This document shows positions 1-9,091 of a stretch of DNA of 33,729 bases, in pieces; the stretch's first letter is position 1, and every line of letters begins with the position of its first letter. The notes under the pieces were generated by a model, which was not told where the DNA came from, did no database searches, and worked only from the letters and a program-made list of their open reading frames with translations. The translations under genes were made by a program, and so were the position numbers. The stretch is from positions 1-33,729 of the forward strand of contig CANGNZ010000009.1 in assembly GCA_947455435.1 (NCBI GenBank), in the 5' to 3' direction. The DNA comes from Microbacteriaceae bacterium (lineage in GTDB: Bacteria; Actinomycetota; Actinomycetes; Actinomycetales; Microbacteriaceae).

Positions 1-690
1 CTCGACTAGCGACTTGAGAACTGATGTGAAGAACTTGAGGCCGTCAACGCCCGAGCGCATAGCGACCTTGGTGTCTGGGCCAAAGCCTGGCTCGACAGCG
101 TGCTCCGGGTGAGGCATAAGGCCTACGACGTTGCCGCGTGCGTTTCGAAGGCCTGCGATGTTGTTCATCGAGCCGTTCGGGTTGACTTCGCTGTATCTAA
201 AGGTGATTAGCCCTTCGCCCTCGAGGCGCTTTAGGGTTTCGCCGTCGGCGATGTAGCCGCCTTCGCCGTTCTTTAGCGGAATCGTGATCTCTTCACCGAG
301 GGTGAACTGGTTGGTCCACGCAGTGTCGACGTTTTCGACGATCAGCTTTTGGTCGCGGCAAATGAAGTGCTGGTGTTCGTTGCGAATCAGGCCGCCGGGT
401 AGCAGGTGGCTCTCAACTAGCACCTGAAAACCGTTGCAAATGCCGAGCACTGGCAAACCTTCGTTTGCCTTCTCGATGATGGTTTGCATTACTGGTGCCT
501 GCGCGGCGATTGCGCCACAGCGCAGGTAGTCGCCGTAGCTAAAGCCGCCAGGCAGCACGACTGCGTCGATGTCGTGGAGGTTTGTGTCGGCGTGCCAAAG
601 GCTAACCGCCTCGCCACCAGCGAGTCTTACGGCACGAGCGGCATCGCGGTCGTCTAGCGTGCCCGGAAAGGTGACTACACCGATCTTCAC
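1..690 (-). CDS. purQ: Phosphoribosylformylglycinamidine synthase subunit PurQ (glutaminase), 3' end cut by window edge; GTG start
   Basis: Reverse-strand translation from GTG at 690: [62 protein letters not shown]...[10 protein letters not shown]...[10 protein letters not shown]; open to base 1; adjacent to purS. Confidence 0.95.
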   Translation of the reverse strand, partial: MKIGVVTFPGTLDDRDAARAVRLAGGEAVSLWHADTNLHDIDAVVLPGGFSYGDYLRCGAIAAQAPVMQTIIEKANEGLPVLGICNGFQVLVESHLLPGGLIRNEHQHFICRDQKLIVENVDTAWTNQFTLGEEITIPLKNGEGGYIADGETLKRLEGEGLITFRYSEVNPNGSMNNIAGLRNARGNVVGLMPHPEHAVEPGFGPDTKVAMRSGVDGLKFFTSVLKSLVE

Positions 691-692
691 GG

Positions 693-938
693 CTACGCCT
701 CGACGGTTACTGCTACGACGTCTTCAATAACGCCGTTCGAAAGAAAGTCTGCTGCTGCCTGCTTGGCTGCCTCGAGGTCTGCCTCGGTTGGGGTGTGATC
801 GAAGTGAAGCTCGATTCGCTTGCCGATTCGTACGGTCGAAACCGAGTGTCCGGCGCGCTTCAGGCTGTTGCCGACTGCTTTGCCCTGAGGGTCTAGAAGG
901 TCAGCCTTTGGCATAACCTCAACGATGATTTTTGGCAC
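693..938 (-). CDS. purS: Phosphoribosylformylglycinamidine synthase subunit PurS (GTG start)
   Basis: 81 aa, [42 protein letters not shown] is typical PurS; SD-like AGCAGGAG upstream; directly upstream of purQ. Confidence 0.95.
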   Translation of the reverse strand: MPKIIVEVMPKADLLDPQGKAVGNSLKRAGHSVSTVRIGKRIELHFDHTPTEADLEAAKQAAADFLSNGVIEDVVAVTVEA

Positions 939-993
939 GGATAAACTCCTGCTGGTTGGTGGTTTTTGCGCGCGACAGCGGTGGCGAACACCT

Positions 994-1809
994 CTATTTT
1001 AGCCCGAACTTAACCTCGCCGATGCCGTCAAGCGAATAGACACGCACGGCTTCGACCTGCATTTCAGCGCTGGTGAGTGCTGGGTCGACGTCGCCGGTGA
1101 AACCGCCGCCCATGGCGAGGTTCATGATGATGTAGTGCTCGTGGTTGAAGGCCCAGCGGTTTGGGGCAACGCTCTCTGGGGTGACGGTGTGAAACGGCAC
1201 GCCGTCGAGGTGCCAGGTGATCGAGTCTTCGAGCCAGTCAACGCCGAACGTGTGAAAGCCCTCGTTGAGTGGCGGGCAGGCGATCTCGGTTCCGCAGCCG
1301 TGTTCGCCGCAGTAGCCGGGGCCGTGCACGGTGCTGACAAGGGTCTTTGGGTCGCGTCCGCGCATTTCAAGGATGTCGATTTCGCCGCATTCGGGCCAGC
1401 CAACCGTGGTGAGGTCGGTGCCGAGCATCCAGAACGCAGGCCAGGTGCCGTTGCCGGTTGGGGCTTTGATGGTCGCTTCGATGCGTCCGTATTTGAAGGC
1501 GACTTTGCCGTTGGTGTGGATCTTTGCGCTGGTCCATTCGGCTGGGCCGTAGTAGGCCTCAACTCCGCTCGGTTGGGCGAGCTTGGTTGCGGTGAAAACC
1601 AGTTTGCCGTCGCGGGTTTCGGCTGCACCCTCGGTGTACCACTCGCGCTCTTGGTTGCCCCAGCCGGGGATTCCGGCTGCCGAACCGTCGCCGATGTCGT
1701 GCGTCCAGGTTTTTGGGTCTGGCAGGGCGCCGTCTGGGCCGGTAAAGGTTTGCTCCCAGAGCAGTTCAAGTTTGGGAGTTGCCTTAGAGAAAGCGCTTTC
1801 ATGATTCAT
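994..1809 (-). CDS. Glycoside hydrolase family 16 (beta-glucanase/laminarinase-like), no obvious signal peptide
   Basis: GH16 catalytic signature GEIDILEMRG (ExDxxE), plus WPAFWMLG and WHLDGVPFHTVTPE. Confidence 0.9.
   Translation of the reverse strand: MNHESAFSKATPKLELLWEQTFTGPDGALPDPKTWTHDIGDGSAAGIPGWGNQEREWYTEGAAETRDGKLVFTATKLAQPSGVEAYYGPAEWTSAKIHTNGKVAFKYGRIEATIKAPTGNGTWPAFWMLGTDLTTVGWPECGEIDILEMRGRDPKTLVSTVHGPGYCGEHGCGTEIACPPLNEGFHTFGVDWLEDSITWHLDGVPFHTVTPESVAPNRWAFNHEHYIIMNLAMGGGFTGDVDPALTSAEMQVEAVRVYSLDGIGEVKFGLK
1788..1801. promoter_or_regulatory. LacI/GalR-family operator-like palindrome (AGAAAGCGCTTTCA) within codons 3-7 of the GH16 gene
   Basis: Perfect 12-bp palindrome GAAAGCGCTTTC (1789-1800); one base from the cre-type TGAAAGCGCTTTCA. 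Confidence 0.5.
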
Positions 1810-1815
1810 GAGATA

Positions 1816-1821
1816 AAACTA
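1816..1821 (-). promoter_or_regulatory. -10 element TAGTTT for GH16 gene (leaderless arrangement, 6 nt before ATG)
   Basis: Reverse strand TAGTTT-TATCTC-ATG(1809). Confidence 0.4.
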
Positions 1822-1826
1822 CGCCA

Positions 1827-1832
1827 TAGCAT
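1827..1832 (+). promoter_or_regulatory. -10 element TAGCAT for CotH gene (leaderless arrangement, 6 nt before GTG)
   Basis: TAGCAT-TGAGAA-GTG(1839). Confidence 0.4.
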
Positions 1833-1838
1833 TGAGAA

Positions 1839-4187
1839 GTGGTATTAATTCGGCAAGCTAAGCGGGGGCTAGCGGCTCTGGTCGCTGCTCTTTTTGTCGT
1901 AACTTTTTTTCAGGTCATGCCCGCCCAGGCAACAACTGGGCCGTCGCGTTACGTTGAGGGCTCAGACCCCGCGGCGTTTTTGTATGACCCGCTAAACATC
2001 AACCGCATCGACATCACCCTCCCGCAAGACAGCCTTCGTGCGCTCGCCGGCGACACCCTGGCAACCCATACCGGCTCTGTGCAGGTTGGTTGGCAGCCAG
2101 GAACCGCGGTTTTTACTTCTTATAAGGGCACACTGCCCGAGATGCAGATCGCAACGCACCTCAAAGGTGGCTACGGCTCACGCCGCCCGATCGCAACCTG
2201 TGGGCCGGTCAGTTGCTCGGTTGCGAACAACTCGAAGCCGGGCATCAAGGTCAAGTTCGACTTTGGCACGGCAAATGCAACTCAGCGTTTTTACGGGCTA
2301 AAAGAGATCACGCTCAACTCGATGGTTCAAGACCAGTCGATGATTCACGAAACCACTGACTACCGAATCGCAAGGTCGATGGGTTTGCCTGCCCCACGCA
2401 CCGGTTATATGCGCCTCTTTGTAAACGGCAAAGACCTCGGCTTACACATGCTCATCGAAACCTACGACAAAGCCTTCTACAAGCGCTGGTTCACCACCGG
2501 TACCAACCATTCATACGAAGGCGCCTACTGGCAAGACCTGGTTATGAACGGCAACGGCAACGTGAGCAACTACACGAGCCTGCAAACCAAGGTTGGCGAC
2601 CCTCTAAACCGAGATGACTTGCGCAACATCGCCACGATCAACGACCTCACCGGTAGCGAATGGTGGACGGCGATAAACAAGTTCGCCGACATGGGGGAGC
2701 TGACAAAAGACTGGGCGTTCGAACATTTCATAGAACACTGGGACGCCTATTCCTGGTTCATCATCAACAACTACCAAGTGCACTTCGATGGCGCCGGGAT
2801 CATGACAATGCACCCGTGGGGCCTCGACAACACCCTGCAAGACGCAGGCGGTGACCAAAACGTTACGTACCTAGACACCACAACATCGTCAGGCAAGCCC
2901 GTGGGTATCGAATTCACCCGGTGCCTTCAGGTGAACGCCTGCAAACTGCTCTACCAGGCAGCCATTCAACAGGTAGGAACCGTCGCAGACTCAATCGACT
3001 CGGTCGGGTTTATTGACGAAGTTTGGGCGGCTGTTGGCCCAACAATCATCGCCGACCCAATCGCCGGTGGTTGGGGCACTCAGTCGGCAAAAGACTCCGC
3101 TCGCGCCTTTTTGGCAAACCGCACCAAGACTTCTGAATACGCTGCCGCTGTAACACTCCGCCGCCCAGCCGAGCTTGGCCTCACCTACAGCCCGCCAGTC
3201 AACTTTGTCGAAGGCACGGTTCTCGACCCACTCCTAATGAACAACACGGGTAAGGCCCCGAGGTTCACTCTCATGGGCGACCCAACTGCGCCGACTTGCT
3301 CGGTAGACCCATACTCTGGCCAGGTTGTCGCTTTGGCTCCCGGCGACTGCGTCGTCAGCGTTGCCACGGCAGCCGACTCAAACACCAGCGCCGGGTATCA
3401 CGCCGGTTATGCGATCGCGTTCATCGACCTCGGCAAGTTGCCCGGCCAGATCGGGTTCCCAAGTATCACGACCATTGGCGCAGGTCAAACCATTGACTTG
3501 CCAATCACAAGCAACTCAACCGGGGCAAAGACTGTAACCACCAACGCCAATTGCAGCTACCTAAACGGCAAAGTTACTGCAACGGCGTCTACCGGGGTTT
3601 GCACGATAACGGTTGTCGTGGCCAAAGACTCAACTCACTACACGGTTACCGACACCCTGCGCCTGAACATCAGTCGTGAAATCGTTAGCAACTACTCGAT
3701 CACCACAGATGCAAAGTTTGTCGCCGGCACCAGCTTGCCCAAAGGCCAGAGCATTCCGCTGATTCATAAGGCAACCAAGGTTGTTGGCGCCTGCTCGGCA
3801 ACGGCAACTACGTTGAAGGCGCTCGCCGCAACAGGCAAGTGCACTGTGACGATCGGAGCTTGGGCAACACCCAGCCGCAGCTACTTAGCCAAAACCTTTG
3901 TGGTTCAGCTAGCGCCAAACCCGCAAACCTGGGTGCAAAAGGTTGCCGCCGCGGTTAGCAAAAAGAAGATCGGCGTAATACCGTTCCTAATCGCAAGCGC
4001 CTCAACGATCATGACCACAGCTGGTCAAGAAGGCTTCTTCAGCTTCTTGGGCAACTGCAACGTGATACAAACTGCTACCCGCACCTCGGTGCAGATGACA
4101 GGCCCAGGCCTTTGCACGGTAACCCTCGAGGCAGACGCAGGCTACAAGGTTGCTGCTATTCGCCGTGTCTGGACGTTCACCAAGTAG
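1839..4187 (+). CDS. Secreted CotH kinase family protein with C-terminal Cys-paired Ig-like repeats (GTG start)
   Basis: Signal peptide (LAALVAALFVVTFFQVMPAQA); CotH motifs KGGYGSRR...FGLKEITLNSMVQDQSMIHE-like, APRTGYMRLFVNGKDLGLHMLIETYDKAF, WFIINNYQVHF...MHPWGLDNT. Confidence 0.85.
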   Translation: MVLIRQAKRGLAALVAALFVVTFFQVMPAQATTGPSRYVEGSDPAAFLYDPLNINRIDITLPQDSLRALAGDTLATHTGSVQVGWQPGTAVFTSYKGTLPEMQIATHLKGGYGSRRPIATCGPVSCSVANNSKPGIKVKFDFGTANATQRFYGLKEITLNSMVQDQSMIHETTDYRIARSMGLPAPRTGYMRLFVNGKDLGLHMLIETYDKAFYKRWFTTGTNHSYEGAYWQDLVMNGNGNVSNYTSLQTKVGDPLNRDDLRNIATINDLTGSEWWTAINKFADMGELTKDWAFEHFIEHWDAYSWFIINNYQVHFDGAGIMTMHPWGLDNTLQDAGGDQNVTYLDTTTSSGKPVGIEFTRCLQVNACKLLYQAAIQQVGTVADSIDSVGFIDEVWAAVGPTIIADPIAGGWGTQSAKDSARAFLANRTKTSEYAAAVTLRRPAELGLTYSPPVNFVEGTVLDPLLMNNTGKAPRFTLMGDPTAPTCSVDPYSGQVVALAPGDCVVSVATAADSNTSAGYHAGYAIAFIDLGKLPGQIGFPSITTIGAGQTIDLPITSNSTGAKTVTTNANCSYLNGKVTATASTGVCTITVVVAKDSTHYTVTDTLRLNISREIVSNYSITTDAKFVAGTSLPKGQSIPLIHKATKVVGACSATATTLKALAATGKCTVTIGAWATPSRSYLAKTFVVQLAPNPQTWVQKVAAAVSKKKIGVIPFLIASASTIMTTAGQEGFFSFLGNCNVIQTATRTSVQMTGPGLCTVTLEADAGYKVAAIRRVWTFTK

Positions 4188-4206
4188 TTCTCACAGACAA
4201 GGTATC

Positions 4207-4212
4207 TACAAT
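4207..4212 (+). promoter_or_regulatory. -10 element TACAAT, 7 nt before ATG 4220
   Basis: TACAAT-GGCGAGT-ATG, so ATG 4220 is preferred over 4211 as the start. Confidence 0.4.
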
Positions 4213-4219
4213 GGCGAGT

Positions 4220-5272
4220 ATGAAGCGCGCCTCTGGAATCCTTGCAATCACCGCCACAATCGCATTGCTAACCGGTTGCTCAACCGGTTCAAGCCCCAAG
4301 CCGACAGCGAGTGACACGCCCGCTGCCAAGGTCTATGACACAGCTCCTTTGACCGGCATCAAGTTTGAGAAGGGCACAAACCCCAACCTGGCTCTGCCAT
4401 CGGTTGCCTGCAAGGTAGACAACCTCGACGTCGCTCGCCCGCAAATCAACCTCAACCGCACCGACATCGTCTTTGATGAAATGGTTGAGGGCGGCCTCAC
4501 TCGCTTTGTCGCGGTCTTTCACTCAGACAAGCCAGACGCAGTTGGGCCGGTTCGTTCGATTCGCCCGATGGACCCAGACATCATCAGCATGTTTGGCGGA
4601 ATCGTTTGCTACTCGGGTGGTCAACTCAAGTTCGTGAAAATGATGAAGGCCACCAACGTGTTCAACGCCAACGAAACCGAGGAGCAAGGCAAGGGCACGT
4701 TCACACGCGCCAAAGACCGCGAAGCCCCGCACAACGTGATCGTGAACGTTGGCAAACTGGCAGCCGCGCACCCAGACCTAGCTGCGCCTCAGGCGATCTT
4801 CACCTTTGCTGCCGACGCAGCGACCTCTACCGCTGGCTCAACCGGCACCGCCGTGAAAAGCTTCAAGGTTTATTACCCTTCGGCTCTTGCCGAGTGGGTT
4901 TGGAGCGCAAGCACGGGCACCTGGCTTCGCAACCAAGACGGCAAACTCGACATTGACAAAGCCGACGGCTCAACCCTTTCTACAACCAACGTTGTGGTTA
5001 TGAAGGTCAAGGTAGACCACCAGTACGGCCACGTGCCAAAAGATTTGGTTATCGGCACTGGCACGGCCACCGTTTTCACCGGCGGCAAGATGGTTACCGC
5101 GAACTGGTCGAAGTCGAGCCAGAAGGCACCGATTGTTTTGACTGACGCTGCTGGCAAGACGATCACTTTGGCGCCAGGACGCACCTGGGTCGAGCTTCAG
5201 CCAACCGAGTCTGAGGGCGGCAAGCTCAAGGTGACTCTCGCAGTTGTGCCAACGCCGACACCGACCAAGTAG
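4220..5272 (+). CDS. DUF3048 domain (YerB-like) lipoprotein
   Basis: Lipobox MKRASGILAITATIALLTGCSTG; DUF3048-like ARPQINLNRTDIVFDEMVEGGLTRFVAVFHSDKPDAVGPVRSIRPMD. Start re-assigned from the ORF track. Confidence 0.85.
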   Translation: MKRASGILAITATIALLTGCSTGSSPKPTASDTPAAKVYDTAPLTGIKFEKGTNPNLALPSVACKVDNLDVARPQINLNRTDIVFDEMVEGGLTRFVAVFHSDKPDAVGPVRSIRPMDPDIISMFGGIVCYSGGQLKFVKMMKATNVFNANETEEQGKGTFTRAKDREAPHNVIVNVGKLAAAHPDLAAPQAIFTFAADAATSTAGSTGTAVKSFKVYYPSALAEWVWSASTGTWLRNQDGKLDIDKADGSTLSTTNVVVMKVKVDHQYGHVPKDLVIGTGTATVFTGGKMVTANWSKSSQKAPIVLTDAAGKTITLAPGRTWVELQPTESEGGKLKVTLAVVPTPTPTK

Positions 5273-6562
5273 CTACTTGATCTTGTTGAGCTTTAGCAGC
5301 GCGGCAACCTTCGCCTGCTGCTTGGCAACCCAAGCCTCGGTGCGAAGCTGTTCCTTCTTGGTGGCTGCATCAGAGTAAGGCGCGATCAGCTTGGCGGCGG
5401 TTTTCATAGTGGTTACCAGCTTGATGCTCGTTGCCTTTGCCGAAACCAACTTGAGATCGGTTAGATACTCGGTCTTGCAAGGCTTGTAGACCAAGCACAT
5501 CCTGAACAGCATTCCGCGGTTCATCGCGTTGGTGTGCTGAACCTGAAGCGACCATGGGTAGCCAACTGCTGGTTTGTCCATCGCAAAAAAGTAGTCGTCG
5601 CCGTAAATAGGTGTTGGTATGAAGTCGGTTTGACGGTTTTCGCCGAAAGTTTGGTCGGTTCCCCAAGGCAGCAGAACGAACTTGCCAGAGGTGTTGCTGC
5701 GCCAAAAGTGGTTGTTGATGATCGGGCCCGAGTAGCCGTCCCACTGGCCAACGAAGTTTTCGACAGCCCACATGCGAATCAGCTGCGCGCGGTCTGAGAC
5801 GTTGGCAAGCTTCGCCCACCACTGCGCGGCGTTGGCCGTGTTAGCAGCGTTGATCAGAGCGGTTAGGTCTGATTTGTTCGGGGCGGCCCCCCAACCCTCT
5901 TTGACTGGGTAGTGACCGGTGTTTTTGGTGCCGTCGTCGTTGCCGACCTTGAGGTCGTTGAACGCGTAAGCCTCGTAGAGGTGAAGAGTTGAGTCGGTGA
6001 AGCGGCTGTCTAAGAAGATGTCGTCGTAGGTTTCGATGTTGGCGTAGAGGCCGCGATCGACGCCGTTGACCTTGACGGTTGCCCAGCCGGTGCGGGGCGC
6101 CTGAACCTTCATGGCGTTAAACATTTTGTATGCCGCGAACTCGTGCAACTTTGAGCCGTCTTGGGTCATGGCGTTCAGGGTCATGTTTTTGAGCCCCAAG
6201 AAGCGCTGACCTTTTAGGGCGCTCCAGTTGAACTGAAGCTTGAATGAAGGGCTTTGGTTTAGCAGTTCTAGTGAGGTGCTGCCCTTTAGGCGCAGGCCGA
6301 TTTGCACGGGGCCGATGCTGTTGGCGCCCGAGGTGATAGTGACGCTGGCGGCGACGTAGTTTTTGGCGGTGGTGCGGTTATTTAGCGATGCTGCACTCGC
6401 GGTGGGGATGTTGAACTCAACCGAGTTGATCTTCGCCGGGTTATAGAGATCGGCCTGGGTCATGCCGACGGCTTGCGCGGCGGTGCCGGCAAAAAGGGCA
6501 GATGTAACCATCAGTACAGCTGAAATTATTCGCGAGGTCACCCGCAGGCTCAAAGTATTCAT
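5273..6562 (-). CDS. Secreted CotH kinase family protein (paralogue, no repeat extension)
   Basis: Signal peptide; LRLKGSTSLELL...FLGLKNMTLNAMTQDGSKLHEFAAYKMFNAMKVQAPRTGWATVKVNGVDRGLYANIETYDDIFL...LLPWGTDQTFGENR. Confidence 0.85.
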   Translation of the reverse strand: MNTLSLRVTSRIISAVLMVTSALFAGTAAQAVGMTQADLYNPAKINSVEFNIPTASAASLNNRTTAKNYVAASVTITSGANSIGPVQIGLRLKGSTSLELLNQSPSFKLQFNWSALKGQRFLGLKNMTLNAMTQDGSKLHEFAAYKMFNAMKVQAPRTGWATVKVNGVDRGLYANIETYDDIFLDSRFTDSTLHLYEAYAFNDLKVGNDDGTKNTGHYPVKEGWGAAPNKSDLTALINAANTANAAQWWAKLANVSDRAQLIRMWAVENFVGQWDGYSGPIINNHFWRSNTSGKFVLLPWGTDQTFGENRQTDFIPTPIYGDDYFFAMDKPAVGYPWSLQVQHTNAMNRGMLFRMCLVYKPCKTEYLTDLKLVSAKATSIKLVTTMKTAAKLIAPYSDAATKKEQLRTEAWVAKQQAKVAALLKLNKIK

Positions 6563-6569
6563 TAAGGGT

Positions 6570-6576
6570 TAGTCTA
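6570..6576. promoter_or_regulatory. Shared palindromic -10 (TAGTCTA) for the divergent pair CotH(-)/DUF4956(+)
   Basis: Plus TAGTCT-AAGTCTC-ATG(6583); minus TAGACT-AACCCTTA-ATG(6562); both -10s use the same 7 bp. Confidence 0.5.
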
Positions 6577-6582
6577 AGTCTC

Positions 6583-7155
6583 ATGATTACTCAAGACCTT
6601 TGGAGTTTCCTGTTAGCTTTTGCCCTCGACCTCGGGTCGGTTGCAGTGCTTTCATACGCGCTCTACTACCGCCGCCACCGCGACCGCGACATGTCGCTGG
6701 CAATTTCGGCGATCAACATCACGCTTTTTGCCCTCACCGGTGCGCTCGGTGCCGTCACCTTGCCGCTCGGCGTTGGCTTTGCGCTCTTTGCGGTAATCAG
6801 CATCATTCGTCTGCGTTCAGACACAGCCGGTTGGATCGAGATGGCCTACCTTCTGGCTGGCCTCGGCGTCGGTCTGATTGTTGGCCTCCTCGGCGTTGAG
6901 CTCTGGATGAAGGCCTCGTACACCGTTTTCTTGGTCGGCATGATTGCCCTTATCGACAACCGCAAGTTTCTCTCGCGCCGAATCAGCCGCACAATACAGG
7001 TGACCCTCGAAGGCACCAACATTGAAGACGGCACTTTGAAGCCGCGCGTCGAAGCGTTGCTAGGGCGAGAAATCGACTCGGTTGTTGTGAAAAACATCAC
7101 CGCTGTGCCGGCCGCCACGAAGGTTCAGGTTTCGTACCGCGAAGAAAACAGCTAA
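6583..7155 (+). CDS. DUF4956 domain membrane protein
   Basis: N-terminal TM helices with GVGFALFAVISIIRLRSDTAGWIEMAYLLAGLGVGLI, then cytoplasmic domain; gene order next to CotH is typical of DUF4956. Confidence 0.75.
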   Translation: MITQDLWSFLLAFALDLGSVAVLSYALYYRRHRDRDMSLAISAINITLFALTGALGAVTLPLGVGFALFAVISIIRLRSDTAGWIEMAYLLAGLGVGLIVGLLGVELWMKASYTVFLVGMIALIDNRKFLSRRISRTIQVTLEGTNIEDGTLKPRVEALLGREIDSVVVKNITAVPAATKVQVSYREENS

Positions 7156-7658
7156 TGGCTAAACCGACTTACCAATACACCCAGCACCCGCACGTCGAAA
7201 AGCGTAAGGTTGCCGGGCCGGTAACCACACATAACAAATCAAAGGTTAAGGTAGACGACCCTTCATCGGCCGAAGCGCCGGTTAAGTCGGTAAACGACAG
7301 AATCGGCCTCGGCATTACCAAGCGCGTCGGCACCATGTGGGCCGCCTACATCTTCTTGGGTTTAACCCTGGTTAGCTTGCCTGCCGCGATCTCTTCTGGC
7401 AACGTCATCGTCATTGTTTCTTGGGTGGCACAAACCTTCTTGCAGCTCGTCCTTTTGCCAATCATCATCGTTGGCCAAAACATTCAGGCCGCCGCTTCAG
7501 ACCGCCGCGCCATTGCAACTTACGAGGACGCCGGTGCCATTCTCGAAGAAGCCAAAGAGATTCAGGTGCACCTCGGCGACCAAGACCAAGCTCTCAGTAA
7601 CCTGATCGACCGCCTAGAAGCGCTCGAAAAACAGGTCAAGACTCAACTGAAAAAGTAA
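7155..7658 (+). CDS. Small two-TM membrane protein with C-terminal coiled coil (low-affinity iron permease/DUF1003-like)
   Basis: Two hydrophobic segments, then IIIVGQNIQAAASDRRAIATYEDAGAILEEAKEIQVHL; TAATG overlap with upstream gene. Confidence 0.6.
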   Translation: MAKPTYQYTQHPHVEKRKVAGPVTTHNKSKVKVDDPSSAEAPVKSVNDRIGLGITKRVGTMWAAYIFLGLTLVSLPAAISSGNVIVIVSWVAQTFLQLVLLPIIIVGQNIQAAASDRRAIATYEDAGAILEEAKEIQVHLGDQDQALSNLIDRLEALEKQVKTQLKK

Positions 7659-8354
7659 ATGCGTTTAGTTATTGCCCGCTGCACCGTTGACTACGCCGGC
7701 CGCCTCAGCGCTCATCTGCCACTCGCCACGCGTTTGTTGATGCTTAAAGGCGATGGCAGCATCCTCGTGCACTCAGACAGCGGCTCATACAAACCCCTCA
7801 ACTGGATGAACCCGCCATGCTCGATCACGGCGATGGAACCCGACGAGGCCCAACTTGAAGCTGGCGTCACCGAGGTTTGGCGCGTTTCGCAAACCAAGAC
7901 GGCCGACATTCTTTATGTGTCGATTTATGAGATTTTTAGCGACGTTGAGCACCACCTCGGCGAAGACCCTGGTTTGCAAAAAGACGGCGTTGAGGCTCAC
8001 CTTCAAGAAATGCTCGCCGAGCAGCTTCACCATGCGGGCGAGGGCATGACTCTGATTCGACGCGAATACTTCACGGCCATCGGCCCGGTCGACATTTTGG
8101 CGAAGGACGCCAACGGCAACACGGTGGCGATTGAGCTGAAGCGACGCGGCGACATCGATGGCGTTGAGCAGCTGACTCGCTACCTAGAACTCCTAAACCG
8201 CGACCCACAACTGCGCCCGGTTCGTGGCATCTTCGCCGCGCAAGAAATCAAACCGCAGGCGCGCACCCTCGCCGAAGATCGAGGCATCGAATGCCTGACG
8301 CTTGATTACGACTTAATGCGTGGATTAGACAATAGCGAGAATCGTCTCTTTTAG
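7659..8354 (+). CDS. nucS: Endonuclease NucS/EndoMS (mismatch-specific)
   Basis: [55 protein letters not shown] and [36 protein letters not shown] nuclease motif. Confidence 0.95.
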   Translation: MRLVIARCTVDYAGRLSAHLPLATRLLMLKGDGSILVHSDSGSYKPLNWMNPPCSITAMEPDEAQLEAGVTEVWRVSQTKTADILYVSIYEIFSDVEHHLGEDPGLQKDGVEAHLQEMLAEQLHHAGEGMTLIRREYFTAIGPVDILAKDANGNTVAIELKRRGDIDGVEQLTRYLELLNRDPQLRPVRGIFAAQEIKPQARTLAEDRGIECLTLDYDLMRGLDNSENRLF

Positions 8355-8355
8355 T

Positions 8356-8361
8356 TAGTGT
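8356..8361 (+). promoter_or_regulatory. -10 element TAGTGT, 6 nt before ATG 8368
   Basis: TAGTGT-TTAGCC-ATG directly after the nucS stop. Confidence 0.35.
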
Positions 8362-8367
8362 TTAGCC

Positions 8368-9087
8368 ATGGCCCGAATTCTTGTGATTCAGCACAACCTT
8401 GACGATCATCTCAACGAGCTAGCAGCGCCGCTAATCGAAGCCGGTTTAGAGATTGACACCTGGGACGTCGAAAACGCCCCAGCGCCCACAACCCCACTCA
8501 GCGAATACGACGGTCTGATCTCGCTCGGTGCGATTGCGGGCGTCCTTGAAGAAGAAGATCACGCCTGGATGCCAATTGAGCGCAAACTTTTCAACCAGGC
8601 GCTCGACCTCGAAATGCCGTTGCTCGGAATCTGTTTTGGTTCGCAGCTGCTAGCCTCAGCCGCGGGTGCCGAGGTTTACAAAACCCCGACCCCCGAAGTT
8701 GGCTGGACGCGAGTTGAGATGCTGCCAGAGGCCTCAGGTGACCCGATCATGGGGGCGCTTGGTAAACACCCAGATGTCTTTCACTTTCACTATGACACCT
8801 TCAACATGCCTGAAGGAGCAAAGCTGTTTGGCATCACAAACGGCATCAACCAAGCGTTCAAAGTTGGCCCGAAGGCCTGGGGCATGCAGTTTCACATCGA
8901 GGTCGGGCTAGCCGCAATGCACTCTTGGTTTGCCACCTACCCGAGAGCCTTCGAAAAGCTTGGTGTTTCGGTTGAAGAGCAAAAAGAGGTGACCCTCAAA
9001 AACTGGAAGACCTACCGCGACCGGTCAATCGCCGTTGGTTCGGCGTTTGCAAAAGAGGTTTTGAAGTACCACAAAGTAACTAAGTGA
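8368..9087 (+). CDS. Class I glutamine amidotransferase-like protein
   Basis: YDGLISLGAIAGVLEEEDHAWM...LGICFGSQLLASAAGAEVYKTPTPEVGW...GMQFHIEV (GATase Cys/His-Glu motifs). Confidence 0.85.
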   Translation: MARILVIQHNLDDHLNELAAPLIEAGLEIDTWDVENAPAPTTPLSEYDGLISLGAIAGVLEEEDHAWMPIERKLFNQALDLEMPLLGICFGSQLLASAAGAEVYKTPTPEVGWTRVEMLPEASGDPIMGALGKHPDVFHFHYDTFNMPEGAKLFGITNGINQAFKVGPKAWGMQFHIEVGLAAMHSWFATYPRAFEKLGVSVEEQKEVTLKNWKTYRDRSIAVGSAFAKEVLKYHKVTK

Positions 9088-9091
9088 ATTG

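Noticed and set aside
1753-1778. Inverted repeat CTCCCA...TGGGAG in the GH16 gene
   Set aside because: Only 6-bp arms inside coding sequence; weaker than the adjacent perfect palindrome and expected by chance.
1122-1848. Long ORFs 1122..1802 (-) and 1135..1848 (+) overlapping the GH16 gene
   Set aside because: Low-complexity, no family resemblance; shadow ORFs of the clear GH16 reading frame in GC-rich DNA.
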